A DNA stretch of 64,000 nt, taken from Brevibacillus_H sp049846925 (GTDB lineage Bacteria > Bacillota > Bacilli > Brevibacillales > Brevibacillaceae). Positions 47,659 to 57,004 of the stretch are shown here, one piece after another (the stretch's first letter is position 1; every line of letters begins with the position of its first letter). The position numbers and the translations under genes were made by a program. Location of the stretch: assembly GCF_049846925.1 (NCBI RefSeq), contig NZ_JBNCMT010000025.1:21449-85448 (forward strand), given 5' to 3'. Below the pieces are notes generated by a model. It worked only from the letters and a program-made list of their open reading frames with translations. It made no database searches and had not been told where the DNA came from.

Positions 47659-49293
47659 TCAATGATTACTGATTCCTACTCTAGACTCTGCTTCTTGGCT
47701 AGGCTCTTCTCGTTGATAGCCGTTTTTCCATAAAAGGTAACGGATACTGTCAACCAATGCCTCCCAGCTCGCCTCGATCACATTCGTAGACACACCTACC
47801 GTGCTCCAACGCTCTCCTTCACTAGCTGATTCAATCAATACACGTACTTTCGCAGCCGTTGCTTCACTTTCGTCAAGGACACGTACTTTATAATCCGTCA
47901 AATGCATATCAGCAAGGGCTGGGAAGTACTCACCTAGTGCCTTTCGCAGCGCATTGTCCAACGCATTGACTGGACCATTTCCGTCTGCTGCCGTATGTAC
48001 CGTCTGGTTGTTAACCCGCAGTTTCACAACCGCTTCGGAAAGAATGGAATTGTCGGCTGTTTTTTCCATGAGGATCTTGAATGTTTCCAGTGAAAACAGT
48101 TCCTTCAATTCACCTGACGCTTCCAGCAGCATAAGTGAAAGGGATGCTTCTGCGCCTTCATATTGATAGCCTTGATGCTCCCGTTCTTTAATTTTTTTGA
48201 TCATTTGTCTTGCTTTCGGATTTTCTTTATCAAAGGTTAACTGAAGTTCTTCGGCTTTTGCCAGCAAATTGCTTTGTCCAGAAAGTTCAGAAACCAATAC
48301 TCGTCTGCGATTGCCGATCTCTTCGGGTTGCATGTGCTCGTACGTCTCCGGATTTTTGAGGACGGCGCTGACATGAATACCCCCCTTATGGGCAAAGGCA
48401 CTGTTCCCCACAAAAGGCTGATTATTGGGAGTCACCATGTTGGCAATTTCACTTACATAGCGGGATAGCTTGGTCAATTGAGTCAATTTTTCTGGCTCGA
48501 CACAGGAATACCCCAACTTGAGCTGCAAGTTAGGAATGACCGAGACCAGATTGGCATTTCCGCAACGTTCGCCAATTCCATTCATCGTCCCCTGCACCTG
48601 GGTAGCACCGGCTCGGACGGCCATCAGTGCATTTGCTACGGCAAGCTCTCCGTCATTGTGACTGTGAATGCCAAGTGGAATGTGGGTACAAGCTCTCACG
48701 TCCGTGACAATTTCTAGTACCTCGTGAGGCAAGCTTCCTCCATTGGTGTCACACAAGACCAGCCAATCGGCTCCCGCTTCTTCCGCAGCCTCCAGCACCC
48801 GAAGTGCATAGACCGGATTTCGTTTATATCCATCAAAAAAGTGTTCCGCATCAAATAGTACTGTCAGCCCTTTGCTCTTGAGGTAAGCAACGGAGTCTCG
48901 AATCATGCGAAGATTCTCATCCAACGTGGTTTTCAATGCCTCTGTCACATGCAGGTCCCACGACTTGCCAAAAATCGCTGCCGCCTCCACGCCACTGGAG
49001 AGTATCGCCTGCAAATTCTCGTCCTGATCGGCTGCTACACCCGGACGACAGGTCGATCCAAAAGCAGTAATTTGGGCATGAGAAAAAGACATGCTCTTTA
49101 CTCGTTCAAAGAATGCCATGTCTTTGGGGTTACTACCCGGCCAGCCGCCTTCAATGAAATCTACGCCGAATTGATCCAGACGGAGTGCGATTTTACACTT
49201 ATCTTCCACGGATAAACTGATGCCTTCTCCTTGTGTTCCATCTCGCAGTGTGGTGTCGTACAGAAATACCTTTTCCTCTCCTGTTTCTCCCAT
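47659..49293 (-). CDS. cimA: (R)-citramalate synthase CimA
   Basis: CimA condenses acetyl-CoA with pyruvate to citramalate, the first step of the threonine-independent route to 2-oxobutanoate and isoleucine. The protein has 544 residues. The DRE-TIM metallolyase motifs are DTTLRDGTQGEG at the start, GIHSHNDGELAVANALMAVRAGATQVQGTMNGIGERCGNANL with the HxH metal pair, and an allosteric LeuA-type domain after residue 400. The long size and DTTLRDGTQG(E)G motif separate it from LeuA. ATG at 49293 is chosen as TGGAG is nine bases upstream; GTG at 49308 is possible. It is not next to other branched-chain genes. Confidence 0.9.
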   Translation of the reverse strand: MGETGEEKVFLYDTTLRDGTQGEGISLSVEDKCKIALRLDQFGVDFIEGGWPGSNPKDMAFFERVKSMSFSHAQITAFGSTCRPGVAADQDENLQAILSSGVEAAAIFGKSWDLHVTEALKTTLDENLRMIRDSVAYLKSKGLTVLFDAEHFFDGYKRNPVYALRVLEAAEEAGADWLVLCDTNGGSLPHEVLEIVTDVRACTHIPLGIHSHNDGELAVANALMAVRAGATQVQGTMNGIGERCGNANLVSVIPNLQLKLGYSCVEPEKLTQLTKLSRYVSEIANMVTPNNQPFVGNSAFAHKGGIHVSAVLKNPETYEHMQPEEIGNRRRVLVSELSGQSNLLAKAEELQLTFDKENPKARQMIKKIKEREHQGYQYEGAEASLSLMLLEASGELKELFSLETFKILMEKTADNSILSEAVVKLRVNNQTVHTAADGNGPVNALDNALRKALGEYFPALADMHLTDYKVRVLDESEATAAKVRVLIESASEGERWSTVGVSTNVIEASWEALVDSIRYLLWKNGYQREEPSQEAESRVGISNH

Positions 49294-49415
49294 TTTGTCC
49301 ATCTCCACTTGTTTTGTAATTTTTTGAATTTTTAGTCTCTATCTAAATAATTTGCCACCTAGTATACCACAGGCTTGTAGTAAAAAAAATAAAAACAGAT
49401 GGCTTCAGTTGTAAA

Positions 49416-49442
49416 AAAAAGTCACCCGATAAAGGTGACTTG
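49416..49442 (-). terminator. Terminator of the alpha/beta hydrolase gene at 49453
   Basis: AAGTCACC pairs with GGTGACTT around seven bases; the minus strand runs into eight T. Confidence 0.85.
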
Positions 49443-49452
49443 ATGATAAAAA

Positions 49453-50295
49453 TCAATTCTCTGGAACTGCGTTCAAGACAAAGCTACTCGTCTCTCGGAT
49501 TGCCTCTTCCAATGCTGGTGAACTTCCTGCAAAAGGATGTTTCGTATTGAAGGTATGGTCTCCCCCTTGAATCCAATGCAATCTGCTGTTCGCTGCCGAT
49601 TCATGCAAGGTGCCTGCCCCTTTTACCAAGCGGGCAAAATCCTGATCCCCCTGGATGATGAGCAGCGGTTTTTTCATGTTGCTTACTTTGGCAATTAGAT
49701 CGTAGCGGTCTTTGTTGCGATCTACATCGTCAATCACGGCCTGGCGTATCGGCATTTGCTGTTTGGTTCGTGCGTTGAAAATATAGCCGACGCCGTTTTT
49801 GGCCACCTCTTCTCGCAAGGACTGGTCGAATAAATCTACATGGGCGATCCCGTTCCAGCTAATGATTCCTTTGATCACTGGATGTTCTGCCCCGAACAGG
49901 ATGGCATCTCCGCCGCCCTTGCTGTGACCCACAATAAATACCTGATCCAGATTCATTCTTTCATGAAAAGGTAGCTGGTTGCTTGTCAGTGCTTCGACGA
50001 GAGCTTGAAGGTCAAGGACTTCTCTTGCATATGTATTGACCCCGAACTTCTCAAGCTCATCAAACTCCGTCTCGCTCTCACCAACCCCATTGCAGGAAAA
50101 GTTGAAACGAACTACGGTAATTCCCTGTTTGGACAGTTCTTCACAAGCGTACGGGAAGCTTCCCCAGTCCTTGAAGCCTTTGAACCCGTGGCAAAAGATC
50201 AGGACGGGTTGTTTGCCATCGGTATCATCCTGAACATGGACATTGCCACGTAGCGTTAAGTGGTCATCCAGTTTGAGTGTAAAGGATTGCTGCAT
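49453..50295 (-). CDS. Alpha/beta hydrolase (dienelactone/acyl-peptidase-like)
   Basis: The 280-residue protein has the HGFKGFKDWGSFPY oxyanion stretch, the nucleophile elbow GHSKGG (with serine), GDQDFARLVKG for the acid and GGDHTFN with the catalytic histidine. It fits the subgroup of short peptidase or esterase-type hydrolases. It starts at ATG 50295 with GGAGGCAGGAG upstream and lies 13 bp after the M20 gene, so they are in one operon. Confidence 0.85.
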   Translation of the reverse strand: MQQSFTLKLDDHLTLRGNVHVQDDTDGKQPVLIFCHGFKGFKDWGSFPYACEELSKQGITVVRFNFSCNGVGESETEFDELEKFGVNTYAREVLDLQALVEALTSNQLPFHERMNLDQVFIVGHSKGGGDAILFGAEHPVIKGIISWNGIAHVDLFDQSLREEVAKNGVGYIFNARTKQQMPIRQAVIDDVDRNKDRYDLIAKVSNMKKPLLIIQGDQDFARLVKGAGTLHESAANSRLHWIQGGDHTFNTKHPFAGSSPALEEAIRETSSFVLNAVPEN

Positions 50296-50308
50296 GCTCT
50301 CCTGCCTC

Positions 50309-51490
50309 CTACGATCCCAAATATTGAAGTGCACTTCTGCCGAGAACCTCTGCGCTGTTCAACATGGACTTCTCATCAATATCAAAACGGGGATGATGAT
50401 GTGGATATTCGGCTCCCTTCTCCGGGTTGCCTGCTCCGATGAACACAAATGCACCAGGAACCTTTTGCAGGTAGTAGGAGAAGTCTTCGCCACCCATGGT
50501 CGGTACCATCCGATCGACATGAGCTTCGCCTACTGTTGATACGGCTGCTTGCCGCACCATTTCCGCTTCTTGCTCATAGTTGATCACGGCCGGGTAGCCT
50601 CTGTCATATTCCACAGTAGCACTTCCGCCCATCATGGCAGCCGTTCCCTGAACGATTTCATGAAGCCGTTTCTCCGCCAAATCACGCACTTCCGGTAAAA
50701 ACGAGCGTACCGTACCCGTCATTTTGCACGAATCGGCAATGACGTTGAAGTTATCGCCTGCGTGGAACGTTCCGATCGTAACCACAACATTATCCAATGG
50801 GCTCACGTTGCGGCTGGCAATAGTTTGCAAATTCATCACGATCTGTGATCCGATCACGATGGAATCGACCGTTTCCTGCGGGATGGCACCGTGTCCGCCT
50901 TTACCCTTGACTTCGATAGTGAAATCATCGACATTCGCCATAATCGGGCCGGGAGCGATCCACACCTTCCCCATCGGAGCCATTGACCAGAGGTGAGCAC
51001 CAAATATGGCATCGACTCCATCCAATGCCCCGTCCTCCACCATTGCGATCGCTCCACCTGGATTTTCTTCTTCAGCATGTTGGAAAATGAATACGATATT
51101 CCCTTTGATCTGATCACGATGCTTGGCAAAAACAGTTGCCAACCCCAGTAAAGTTGCGGTATGTGCGTCATGGCCGCATGCATGCATCACACCAGGTACC
51201 TGCGACTTATACGGCACATCCTTCTGATCCTGGATGGGGAGTGCGTCGAAGTCCGCCCGCAAAGCAACCGTCCGGCCTGGTTGGCTTCCTCGGAGAACAC
51301 CTACCACCCCACGACCGCCTACTCCTTCCCGAATCTCATCTACACCCAAATCTCTAAGAATTTCGGCAATCAACGCTGGAGTCTTCTCTTCTTGAAAGCT
51401 TAACTCCGGGTATTGATGAAAATGACGACGCCAGTTGATCATTTGAGATTCAACCTGCTGCAGATAATCATGTAATTGATCGCTTAACAA
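50309..51490 (-). CDS. M20 family amidohydrolase (N-acyl-amino-acid type)
   Basis: The 393-residue zinc amidohydrolase has RRHFHQYPELSFQEEKT, RADFDALPIQ, the metal motif HACGHDAHTATLLG, HAEEENPGGA, and HHHPRFDIDE at the end. This is the AbgB/HipO/YtnL-like group, which removes acyl groups from amino acids or opens related amides. TTG at 51490 follows AGGTGG; the longer frame to 51580 has no ribosome site. The alpha/beta hydrolase gene follows in the same operon. Confidence 0.88.
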   Translation of the reverse strand: MLSDQLHDYLQQVESQMINWRRHFHQYPELSFQEEKTPALIAEILRDLGVDEIREGVGGRGVVGVLRGSQPGRTVALRADFDALPIQDQKDVPYKSQVPGVMHACGHDAHTATLLGLATVFAKHRDQIKGNIVFIFQHAEEENPGGAIAMVEDGALDGVDAIFGAHLWSMAPMGKVWIAPGPIMANVDDFTIEVKGKGGHGAIPQETVDSIVIGSQIVMNLQTIASRNVSPLDNVVVTIGTFHAGDNFNVIADSCKMTGTVRSFLPEVRDLAEKRLHEIVQGTAAMMGGSATVEYDRGYPAVINYEQEAEMVRQAAVSTVGEAHVDRMVPTMGGEDFSYYLQKVPGAFVFIGAGNPEKGAEYPHHHPRFDIDEKSMLNSAEVLGRSALQYLGS

Positions 51491-51599
51491 AATAACCACC
51501 ACCTGCCTGTTCATATAATGCGTTAGTTTTACTATAATCGTTCTTTGGCAACAGCAAAAGAGTGAAACTTTCATGTGCATATTCTCTTTGCGGTAAATA

Positions 51600-51633
51600 A
51601 AAAAAGACCGGAACTTTTGATGGTCCCAGTCGT
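51600..51633 (-). terminator. Terminator of the cold-shock gene
   Basis: GACTGG pairs with CCGGTC on the minus strand and seven T follow. Confidence 0.65.
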
Positions 51634-51641
51634 ATTATCAG

Positions 51642-51854
51642 TTATGAGTTGGTGCTTTTGCGTACAACATTTGCAGCTTGTGGACCACGCTGTCCATCGA
51701 CAATATCAAACGTTACTGCTTCACCCTCTTCTAGGTTGCGATACCCGTTGCCAGAAATTCCGGTGTAGTGTACGAATACGTCCCCACCACCATTTTTCTC
51801 AATGAAACCATAGCCTTTTTCCTTGTTGAACCATTTTACTTTTCCTTGCATCAT
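51642..51854 (-). CDS. Cold-shock domain protein
   Basis: The 70-residue protein is a complete cold-shock domain: MQGKVKWFNKEKGYGFIE with the RNP1 motif KGYGFIE, then DVFVHYTGI with RNP2 and a final AANVVRK. It binds single-stranded nucleic acid and acts as RNA chaperone. Starts at ATG 51854 or 51851 (tandem ATG) after AAGGAGG. It is monocistronic. Confidence 0.93.
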   Translation of the reverse strand: MMQGKVKWFNKEKGYGFIEKNGGGDVFVHYTGISGNGYRNLEEGEAVTFDIVDGQRGPQAANVVRKSTNS

Positions 51855-52045
51855 ACAAATCCTCCTTGTCAATCGGGCTTTTCTTCAGCCTTAACCTATC
51901 CTATGCAAGAGAGGAAATGTTGGAGCCTATATTTGCACAATATTTGCGGGAGAAATCCATTGCCTCGTATTCTAAACTTTGCTGTTTTCGGCTACAATGA
52001 ATGAATATTGGATTTACTTATAAGCAAGCATGCATATCCCATATT

Positions 52046-52169
52046 ACAAAACGGTCATGACCGTTTTGTTGACCGCACGCGGTCACATCCACTTTTGTGA
52101 CAAGGTGCCTCAGCGTAACATCTAGCATTTACTTCGGTAAAAACGTTAAGACGTTTTTCACAGAAAAAA
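52046..52169 (-). repeat. Three-palindrome repeat, copy C, with internal insert
   Basis: This copy keeps the ACGGTCATGACCGT and GACCGCxxGCGGTC palindromes and the AACGTCTTAACGTT module but has about 40 extra bases between the last two (including CGAAGTAAATG and GCTGAGGCACC). It ends directly at the AAAAAAAA-AGGAGAG ribosome site of the lipoprotein gene at 52188, so it forms that gene's leader. Confidence 0.8.
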
Positions 52170-52187
52170 AAAGGAGAGATTTCACCC

Positions 52188-52646
52188 ATGCGTATCATTC
52201 TGGTTTTTCTCATGGCATTGTTGCTCACAGCTTGTGGTGACCTGGACAAAACCGTACAGGACGCACAGCAAGCAATCGAGGCTGGCAAGCAGGCCGTAGA
52301 GGCTGGACAGCAAGTGATTGAGAAAGGAAAGGAAATTGCTCAATCCGAAGTTGCCCAGCAATTGCAGGCATACCTGCAACAAAAATACGATTCCTCTGAA
52401 AAATTGCGTGCCGCCATGTTCACCGGTGACGGACAGATTATCGCTGAAGAACTGAAAAATACCGAATTAGCCAACTTCGACTTTTACACCTCGGAGATGT
52501 TTGGCGTCAAATTCGCAGGGAAGCTGACGGCAGACGGCAACTTTCAGGTGCTGAAACACGATTTGAAAAACCCGAATGCCGAGCCTACTCTCGTCCATGA
52601 GTTCAATGTGATTCTCGATCAGTCAGGTCAAATTCAAGTTCAATAG
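52188..52646 (+). CDS. Hypothetical lipoprotein
   Basis: The 152-residue protein has a lipobox LTAC (C16). Residues about 20-60 form a charged helix of near 7- and 11-residue periodicity (AIEAGKQAVEAGQQVIEKGKE). The rest is a soluble beta-containing part (FYTSEMFGVKFAGKLTADGNFQVLKHDLKN). I do not recognise a family. AGGAGAG precedes the ATG; the leader is repeat copy C. Confidence 0.75.
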   Translation: MRIILVFLMALLLTACGDLDKTVQDAQQAIEAGKQAVEAGQQVIEKGKEIAQSEVAQQLQAYLQQKYDSSEKLRAAMFTGDGQIIAEELKNTELANFDFYTSEMFGVKFAGKLTADGNFQVLKHDLKNPNAEPTLVHEFNVILDQSGQIQVQ

Positions 52647-52659
52647 CTAAGAACAACCC

Positions 52660-52699
52660 AAAGAAAGCCATCGGAGCATAAACCCGATGGCTTTCTTCT
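52660..52699. terminator. Bidirectional terminator
   Basis: AAGAAAGCCATCGG pairs with CCGATGGCTTTCTT around nine bases, between two convergent genes. Confidence 0.8.
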
Positions 52700-52727
52700 A
52701 TGTTAGTTGTTTTTTGCTAAGCGGTAG

Positions 52728-54695
52728 TTATTGCAAGAACTCACTAATCACTTGTTGCTTTTGCCTTAGCTCATCAACATCAATTTTCATATCGGTTGCG
52801 GCAAACAGTCCAGTGAAGTATTCCTCTATCTGGCGCACAACATGTGATTTCTCTTCCTCGACCATTTGAGAAAACTCACTCGCAAAACGTTGTCCCAGCT
52901 TCCGAGAACCGCCTGCCAGATACGTATCTACGGGTTGTTGCATCAGTTTTTCCAACTCATCCCGCATTCTGGTTTTGCCGTCCATCTCGAAAAAGTCCTT
53001 CGTATTCTTGAACAGTCCCAGAGCAGACTGGAAGCTCGCAAGTGAAACAGCCAGCTCTTCGTCAAAGTCAGGAGTGTCTACCTTACGAGGCTGGTAGGGC
53101 GCCAGTTGGAAGTTGTGCGTGTACGCTCCCAATTCACGCTCCCACAGCTTGATCATCTGGTTCCCTTGTTTATTCAGGAATTTCTCCAGACGAAGTGTGG
53201 TAGCCCGCAATTCCTGAGCCAGATCGTAGGCAATCGAGCGGAGCAGGTCCTGTAGAGAGCTTTGCAGCGCTTTTTTCAAATTTCGCCCGTCATCCTTGAT
53301 CACGGCAGGGTTGAACGCCATGTTAAACAGTTCATTAAAGCGGAAGAATAACCGTTGCTTGACGTAGTAGACAAGCTCATCTTGCTCCCGCTGGAAATCA
53401 CGCTCTTCTGAATCGGTAGAATGGGCACGAACATACGAAATAGCCTTGTCCTGTGCAACTTCCGCCTGCTCCCTGCGTTCTCTGCGCACATCCTCTCCAG
53501 CCTGAGCCATCTCAATAAACTCCTGGAGTGTCAAATCCACACGCTTCATCTCATTGTGTGCTGCCGTAACTGCCATCTCGGTCAGCTCTTCCAGGCTGAA
53601 TTTCATGAAATCCTGCTCAAAACGCAAAATCCCTGACAGCTCCAATCCTGTTTCCGGTGAAGGAAGTGGATCGGTTTCACCTGCATTGGTACGTTGGCGG
53701 TATACTTTCTCAGCAGAGGCAGCCAGCTTTCCTTTTTCATGCATGCGAGCAAGCAGTGCCGTTTGGCTGGAGATCGGGTACAGACGTGGATGTCTGATTC
53801 CGCATGAGAGCAGATTCTTCTCCACATGCTGCAACACTCCGGTCAGCTCTTCTGGCGTTGCTGCCAAATCAGCAGCATTGACGACGAAAAACATCTTGTC
53901 CAGTTCAAACGTATCTTTGACACGCCCCATTTGCAAAAGGAACTCCCGATCCGCATGGGCAAACGCATGATTGTAATAGGTGACAAACAAAACCGCATCC
54001 GCATTTTTGATATAGTCGAAGGCAACGCCTGTATGTCTGGCATTGATTGAATCCGCACCAGGCGTGTCAACAAGGACGATCCCCTGATCCGTTAGCGGGC
54101 AAGAATAGTAGAGTTCGATATACTCCGTGAAGCATGCTTTTTCTTCTTTGGCGACTAGCGATTTAAACGCCTGCTGGTCAACAATCAGCTCTTTGCCCAG
54201 GTGATCTGCCATTTCCGGCAAACCTTTGGCCACTGCACGCAAAAACGTATAGTGCGGTTTCGCTTGGGGAGCCATCTGCGCAACATCGATGGACCCGATT
54301 GCTGCAAGTCCTTGCTCAAGATCATTCGCTGTCAGGTCAAACACGGCAAGGGAACGGAGCACATCGGCTTCAATCGCCTGTTTGGTTTTGACAATCACAC
54401 GAACTGTCCCGTGCGGGTATTGATCGGTTGGCGGCATAATCTTGTTGATCGCGGCTGTGGTAGGATTCGGAGAAACTGGCAATACCATATCGCCCATCAT
54501 CGCATTGGCAAAAGAGGATTTACCCGCACTAAACGCTCCGAACAACGCTACCGTAAACTGATTGGTACGCAAACGCTCCGCACGCTGAGTGAGTTCCGCT
54601 GCCAGCGTCTGCATTCCTGGAATCGCTGTAATTTCACTGCTCGTTCTTTGCAGTTTGTCTGCGGCTGTTAGCAGTTTGGTTTTTAACTGATTCAT
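52728..54695 (-). CDS. Dynamin-like GTPase, second of a pair (matches C-terminal half of DynA)
   Basis: The 655-residue GTPase of the bacterial dynamin family has the P-loop GAFSAGKSSF (about residues 53-62), switch region TTAAINKI, and G3 motif LVDTPGAD; the nucleotide-binding G4 area VVNAADLA is weak. A long helical stalk of more than 250 residues follows. The gene is 16 bp after its partner at 54712, with AAAGGAG before its ATG. In B. subtilis, DynA is one protein of about 1,190 residues with two such halves. Here the halves are separate genes. Such proteins protect or remodel the cell membrane. Confidence 0.85.
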   Translation of the reverse strand: MNQLKTKLLTAADKLQRTSSEITAIPGMQTLAAELTQRAERLRTNQFTVALFGAFSAGKSSFANAMMGDMVLPVSPNPTTAAINKIMPPTDQYPHGTVRVIVKTKQAIEADVLRSLAVFDLTANDLEQGLAAIGSIDVAQMAPQAKPHYTFLRAVAKGLPEMADHLGKELIVDQQAFKSLVAKEEKACFTEYIELYYSCPLTDQGIVLVDTPGADSINARHTGVAFDYIKNADAVLFVTYYNHAFAHADREFLLQMGRVKDTFELDKMFFVVNAADLAATPEELTGVLQHVEKNLLSCGIRHPRLYPISSQTALLARMHEKGKLAASAEKVYRQRTNAGETDPLPSPETGLELSGILRFEQDFMKFSLEELTEMAVTAAHNEMKRVDLTLQEFIEMAQAGEDVRRERREQAEVAQDKAISYVRAHSTDSEERDFQREQDELVYYVKQRLFFRFNELFNMAFNPAVIKDDGRNLKKALQSSLQDLLRSIAYDLAQELRATTLRLEKFLNKQGNQMIKLWERELGAYTHNFQLAPYQPRKVDTPDFDEELAVSLASFQSALGLFKNTKDFFEMDGKTRMRDELEKLMQQPVDTYLAGGSRKLGQRFASEFSQMVEEEKSHVVRQIEEYFTGLFAATDMKIDVDELRQKQQVISEFLQ

Positions 54696-54711
54696 TTTAC
54701 TATAATCTCCT

Positions 54712-56427
54712 TTATTCCCCTGTAGCTAGAATCGAACGCATGGATTCAGTCGCAGCCTGTTCCCGTTCGCTCAGTTTTTGCAACTGCTTGTGGACACTAT
54801 GAAGTTTGGACAATTTCTCTTGTTGTTCACGGTAACGGTTGTTTTCCATTTCCAGACGGTTGGCTAGTTGCTTATGGATCGTTTCAATAAAGTCCAGCCC
54901 CACACGACGGTATTCCGCTTTGATCCCGTTCGAAATATCCTTGCAGTAGTTCATGACGTATTCGCTAGATCCTGCTCCCTCTTTCACTTGAGCAGCGAGG
55001 AAGTCAGGCGTGATCTCGATGGTGGTAGCGTGTACGGCTTTATTGTATTCATCATCTCTGAGTCCGTACGCTTCAGGAAGCTTGCTCATCAAATCCTTGA
55101 AATGCCAGTCCAGATTACTCGCCACTTTTTCACGGAAGTCAGCAAGCAATGTCTCTAGTCGCTGGGCACGCTCTTCCTCTGTTTTTTTACCGGCAAAAAG
55201 AAACCCTACCTTGAAGTTCGGCTTGCGGCTCTCCAGGTACTTCTCGGCAGCTTCATTCGTGCTGTAGTAGGTGAGTCGGGCATTTTCCAACAGAGATTGC
55301 AATTCTTTTTCCATGTTGGTTTTCGCAGCTTCTACCTGTGCGACATTTTCACTGAGCTTCGCATGTACTTCTTGTAAGTTGTCTGAAATGGATTTGGCAT
55401 CGTAAGGGTCTACATTTTCCATGTCCGTCACAAGCTGGCCTTCTAGAGCTTCTCGCTGATCCTGCTGTTGACGAGACAGAAATCTTGCGTGCTCTTCAAT
55501 CAAATAAAGGACTGACTGTTTGACACTGTCTTCAATCAACTCTTCACGCTCGGTCAAGAGCTGAACCAGCTTTGCCTTGAATTCCTCATACTGGTTCTCG
55601 GGATGATCCGGCTCTGCCAGAGACGTATAAAAAATACCATCCGGTACAATGTTCCACGTCGCAAAGGACTCTTCTACACTCTCTTTGTAGCTGTCAAAAT
55701 CCAGCTCAAAATCAACGTGCTTATCGATCATGTTGATGACGAGATACACGGGCTTGCCTCGATCTTTGAGTGTTTTTGTAAAGTTGAAATTCTCTTCGGC
55801 CTGGACGTGGTTGTAGTCCATCATATAGATCACGACATCAGCCAAATGTAGGGCTGACTCGGTAGCAATTTTATGTGCCGCATCGGTCGAATCAATGCCC
55901 GGCGTGTCCATCAAGCTGGCATGCTCCCCAAGAAAAAGATCCTGGTACTGAATTTCCACCCAATCGATTGTATCTCCGTCAACGGCGTATTTTTTCAGCT
56001 TGTCAATCTCAGTGGTGGGATCGAACGTGACAACCCCGTGATGGCGAGTATAAGCCCGTGCAGCAGGTTCTCCGCTTTTTATCTTCACAACATTGGCACT
56101 TGTCGGAATCGGATTAGACGGGAGAAGCTCGGCTCCTAACAGCGTATTGATCATCGTTGACTTACCCGCCGAAAAATGACCACAGAACGCAATGCTCATT
56201 TCCCCTGTGTTTACTTTATCAATCAATTGTGTCAATTTATCCGATTGCTGTTGATCGTTCTCACGGTGCATCTGATTCTGAATGGATTCCAGTCGAGCCA
56301 CCAAACTTCTTGATTCTCTGGCAAGCTCAACGGTCTGATTGCTGTTCACTTCTAAATCAACTCCATCTCTCACTCTTCCCGGTTGGGGTCGCTCATGCAA
56401 TATCGATGTTAGGTTATTTATGAACAT
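54712..56427 (-). CDS. Dynamin-like GTPase, first of a pair (matches N-terminal half of DynA)
   Basis: The protein has the P-loop GHFSAGKSTMINTLLGAE, switch TSANVVKI and the G3 motif SLMDTPGIDSTD; VINMIDKH is the G4-like segment. A helical stalk (VTDMENVDPYDAKSISDNLQEVHAKLSENV) and a paddle-like GFLFAGKKTEEERAQ follow. The frame is open to ATG 56427 (571 aa), but ribosome support is weak; GTG at 56349 with GGAG eleven bases away is an alternative start. It lies 16 bp upstream of the second dynamin gene, so both are one operon. Confidence 0.82.
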   Translation of the reverse strand: MFINNLTSILHERPQPGRVRDGVDLEVNSNQTVELARESRSLVARLESIQNQMHRENDQQQSDKLTQLIDKVNTGEMSIAFCGHFSAGKSTMINTLLGAELLPSNPIPTSANVVKIKSGEPAARAYTRHHGVVTFDPTTEIDKLKKYAVDGDTIDWVEIQYQDLFLGEHASLMDTPGIDSTDAAHKIATESALHLADVVIYMMDYNHVQAEENFNFTKTLKDRGKPVYLVINMIDKHVDFELDFDSYKESVEESFATWNIVPDGIFYTSLAEPDHPENQYEEFKAKLVQLLTEREELIEDSVKQSVLYLIEEHARFLSRQQQDQREALEGQLVTDMENVDPYDAKSISDNLQEVHAKLSENVAQVEAAKTNMEKELQSLLENARLTYYSTNEAAEKYLESRKPNFKVGFLFAGKKTEEERAQRLETLLADFREKVASNLDWHFKDLMSKLPEAYGLRDDEYNKAVHATTIEITPDFLAAQVKEGAGSSEYVMNYCKDISNGIKAEYRRVGLDFIETIHKQLANRLEMENNRYREQQEKLSKLHSVHKQLQKLSEREQAATESMRSILATGE

Positions 56428-56582
56428 TTTGCGACTATCACATTACTATCAAAACAAATGATTATCTATTACGCAAGGGTTAATTCTTCTCAGTCTATTC
56501 ATGTCTTTTCATATCTTTTCAAGTTGGGAGGAACACTATTCGTATAACGGGTTCGCATCACTTATGGTTCGGGGAGGTTTTG

Positions 56583-56963
56583 ATGCAGGATATTGATTGG
56601 TTAACCTATTTGATGCTGATTTTAGCCAGCTATCGTTTTACCCATCTGATCGTCTTTGATAAAATTACGGAATTTATCCGCAATCCCTTTCTTCGCAAAG
56701 AAAAAGTGGTTGATTCGGAAGGCCACGTCTCTACCAAGAAAACGCCTACCTCCATGTTCGGCTATTTGTTGAACTGCTATTGGTGCACAGGAATTTGGAG
56801 TGCGATTTTTCTCGGAGCCGCCTATCTTCTGATTCCCCGGTTTTCCATGCCGCTTATCTTTATCCTGTCCATTGCTGGCGCACAGGCGATCCTCGAAACA
56901 TTCGTTGGTGTAGGGGTCAAGCTGGTGCAATACATAGGAAAACGTACGGAAAAAATGGAATAA
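56583..56963 (+). CDS. YjcA-type sporulation membrane protein (DUF1360)
   Basis: The 126-residue protein has helices near residues 8-25, 60-80 and 85-105, with LASYRFTHLIVFDKITEFIRNPF and LLNCYWCTGIWSA. The CYWCTGIW motif is typical of DUF1360, to which the sporulation protein YjcA belongs. GGGGAGG precedes ATG 56583; TTG at 56580 is less likely. It is divergent from the dynamin operon. Confidence 0.8.
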   Translation: MQDIDWLTYLMLILASYRFTHLIVFDKITEFIRNPFLRKEKVVDSEGHVSTKKTPTSMFGYLLNCYWCTGIWSAIFLGAAYLLIPRFSMPLIFILSIAGAQAILETFVGVGVKLVQYIGKRTEKME

Positions 56964-57004
56964 AAAAAGCAGGCGCTCTGAACTGATAGCGACCTGCTTT
57001 TTTC
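56963..57004 (+). terminator. Terminator after the YjcA-like gene
   Basis: AAAAAGCAGGcGCT pairs with AGCgaCCTGCTTTTT; six T follow. Repeat copy D begins at once after it. Confidence 0.8.
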
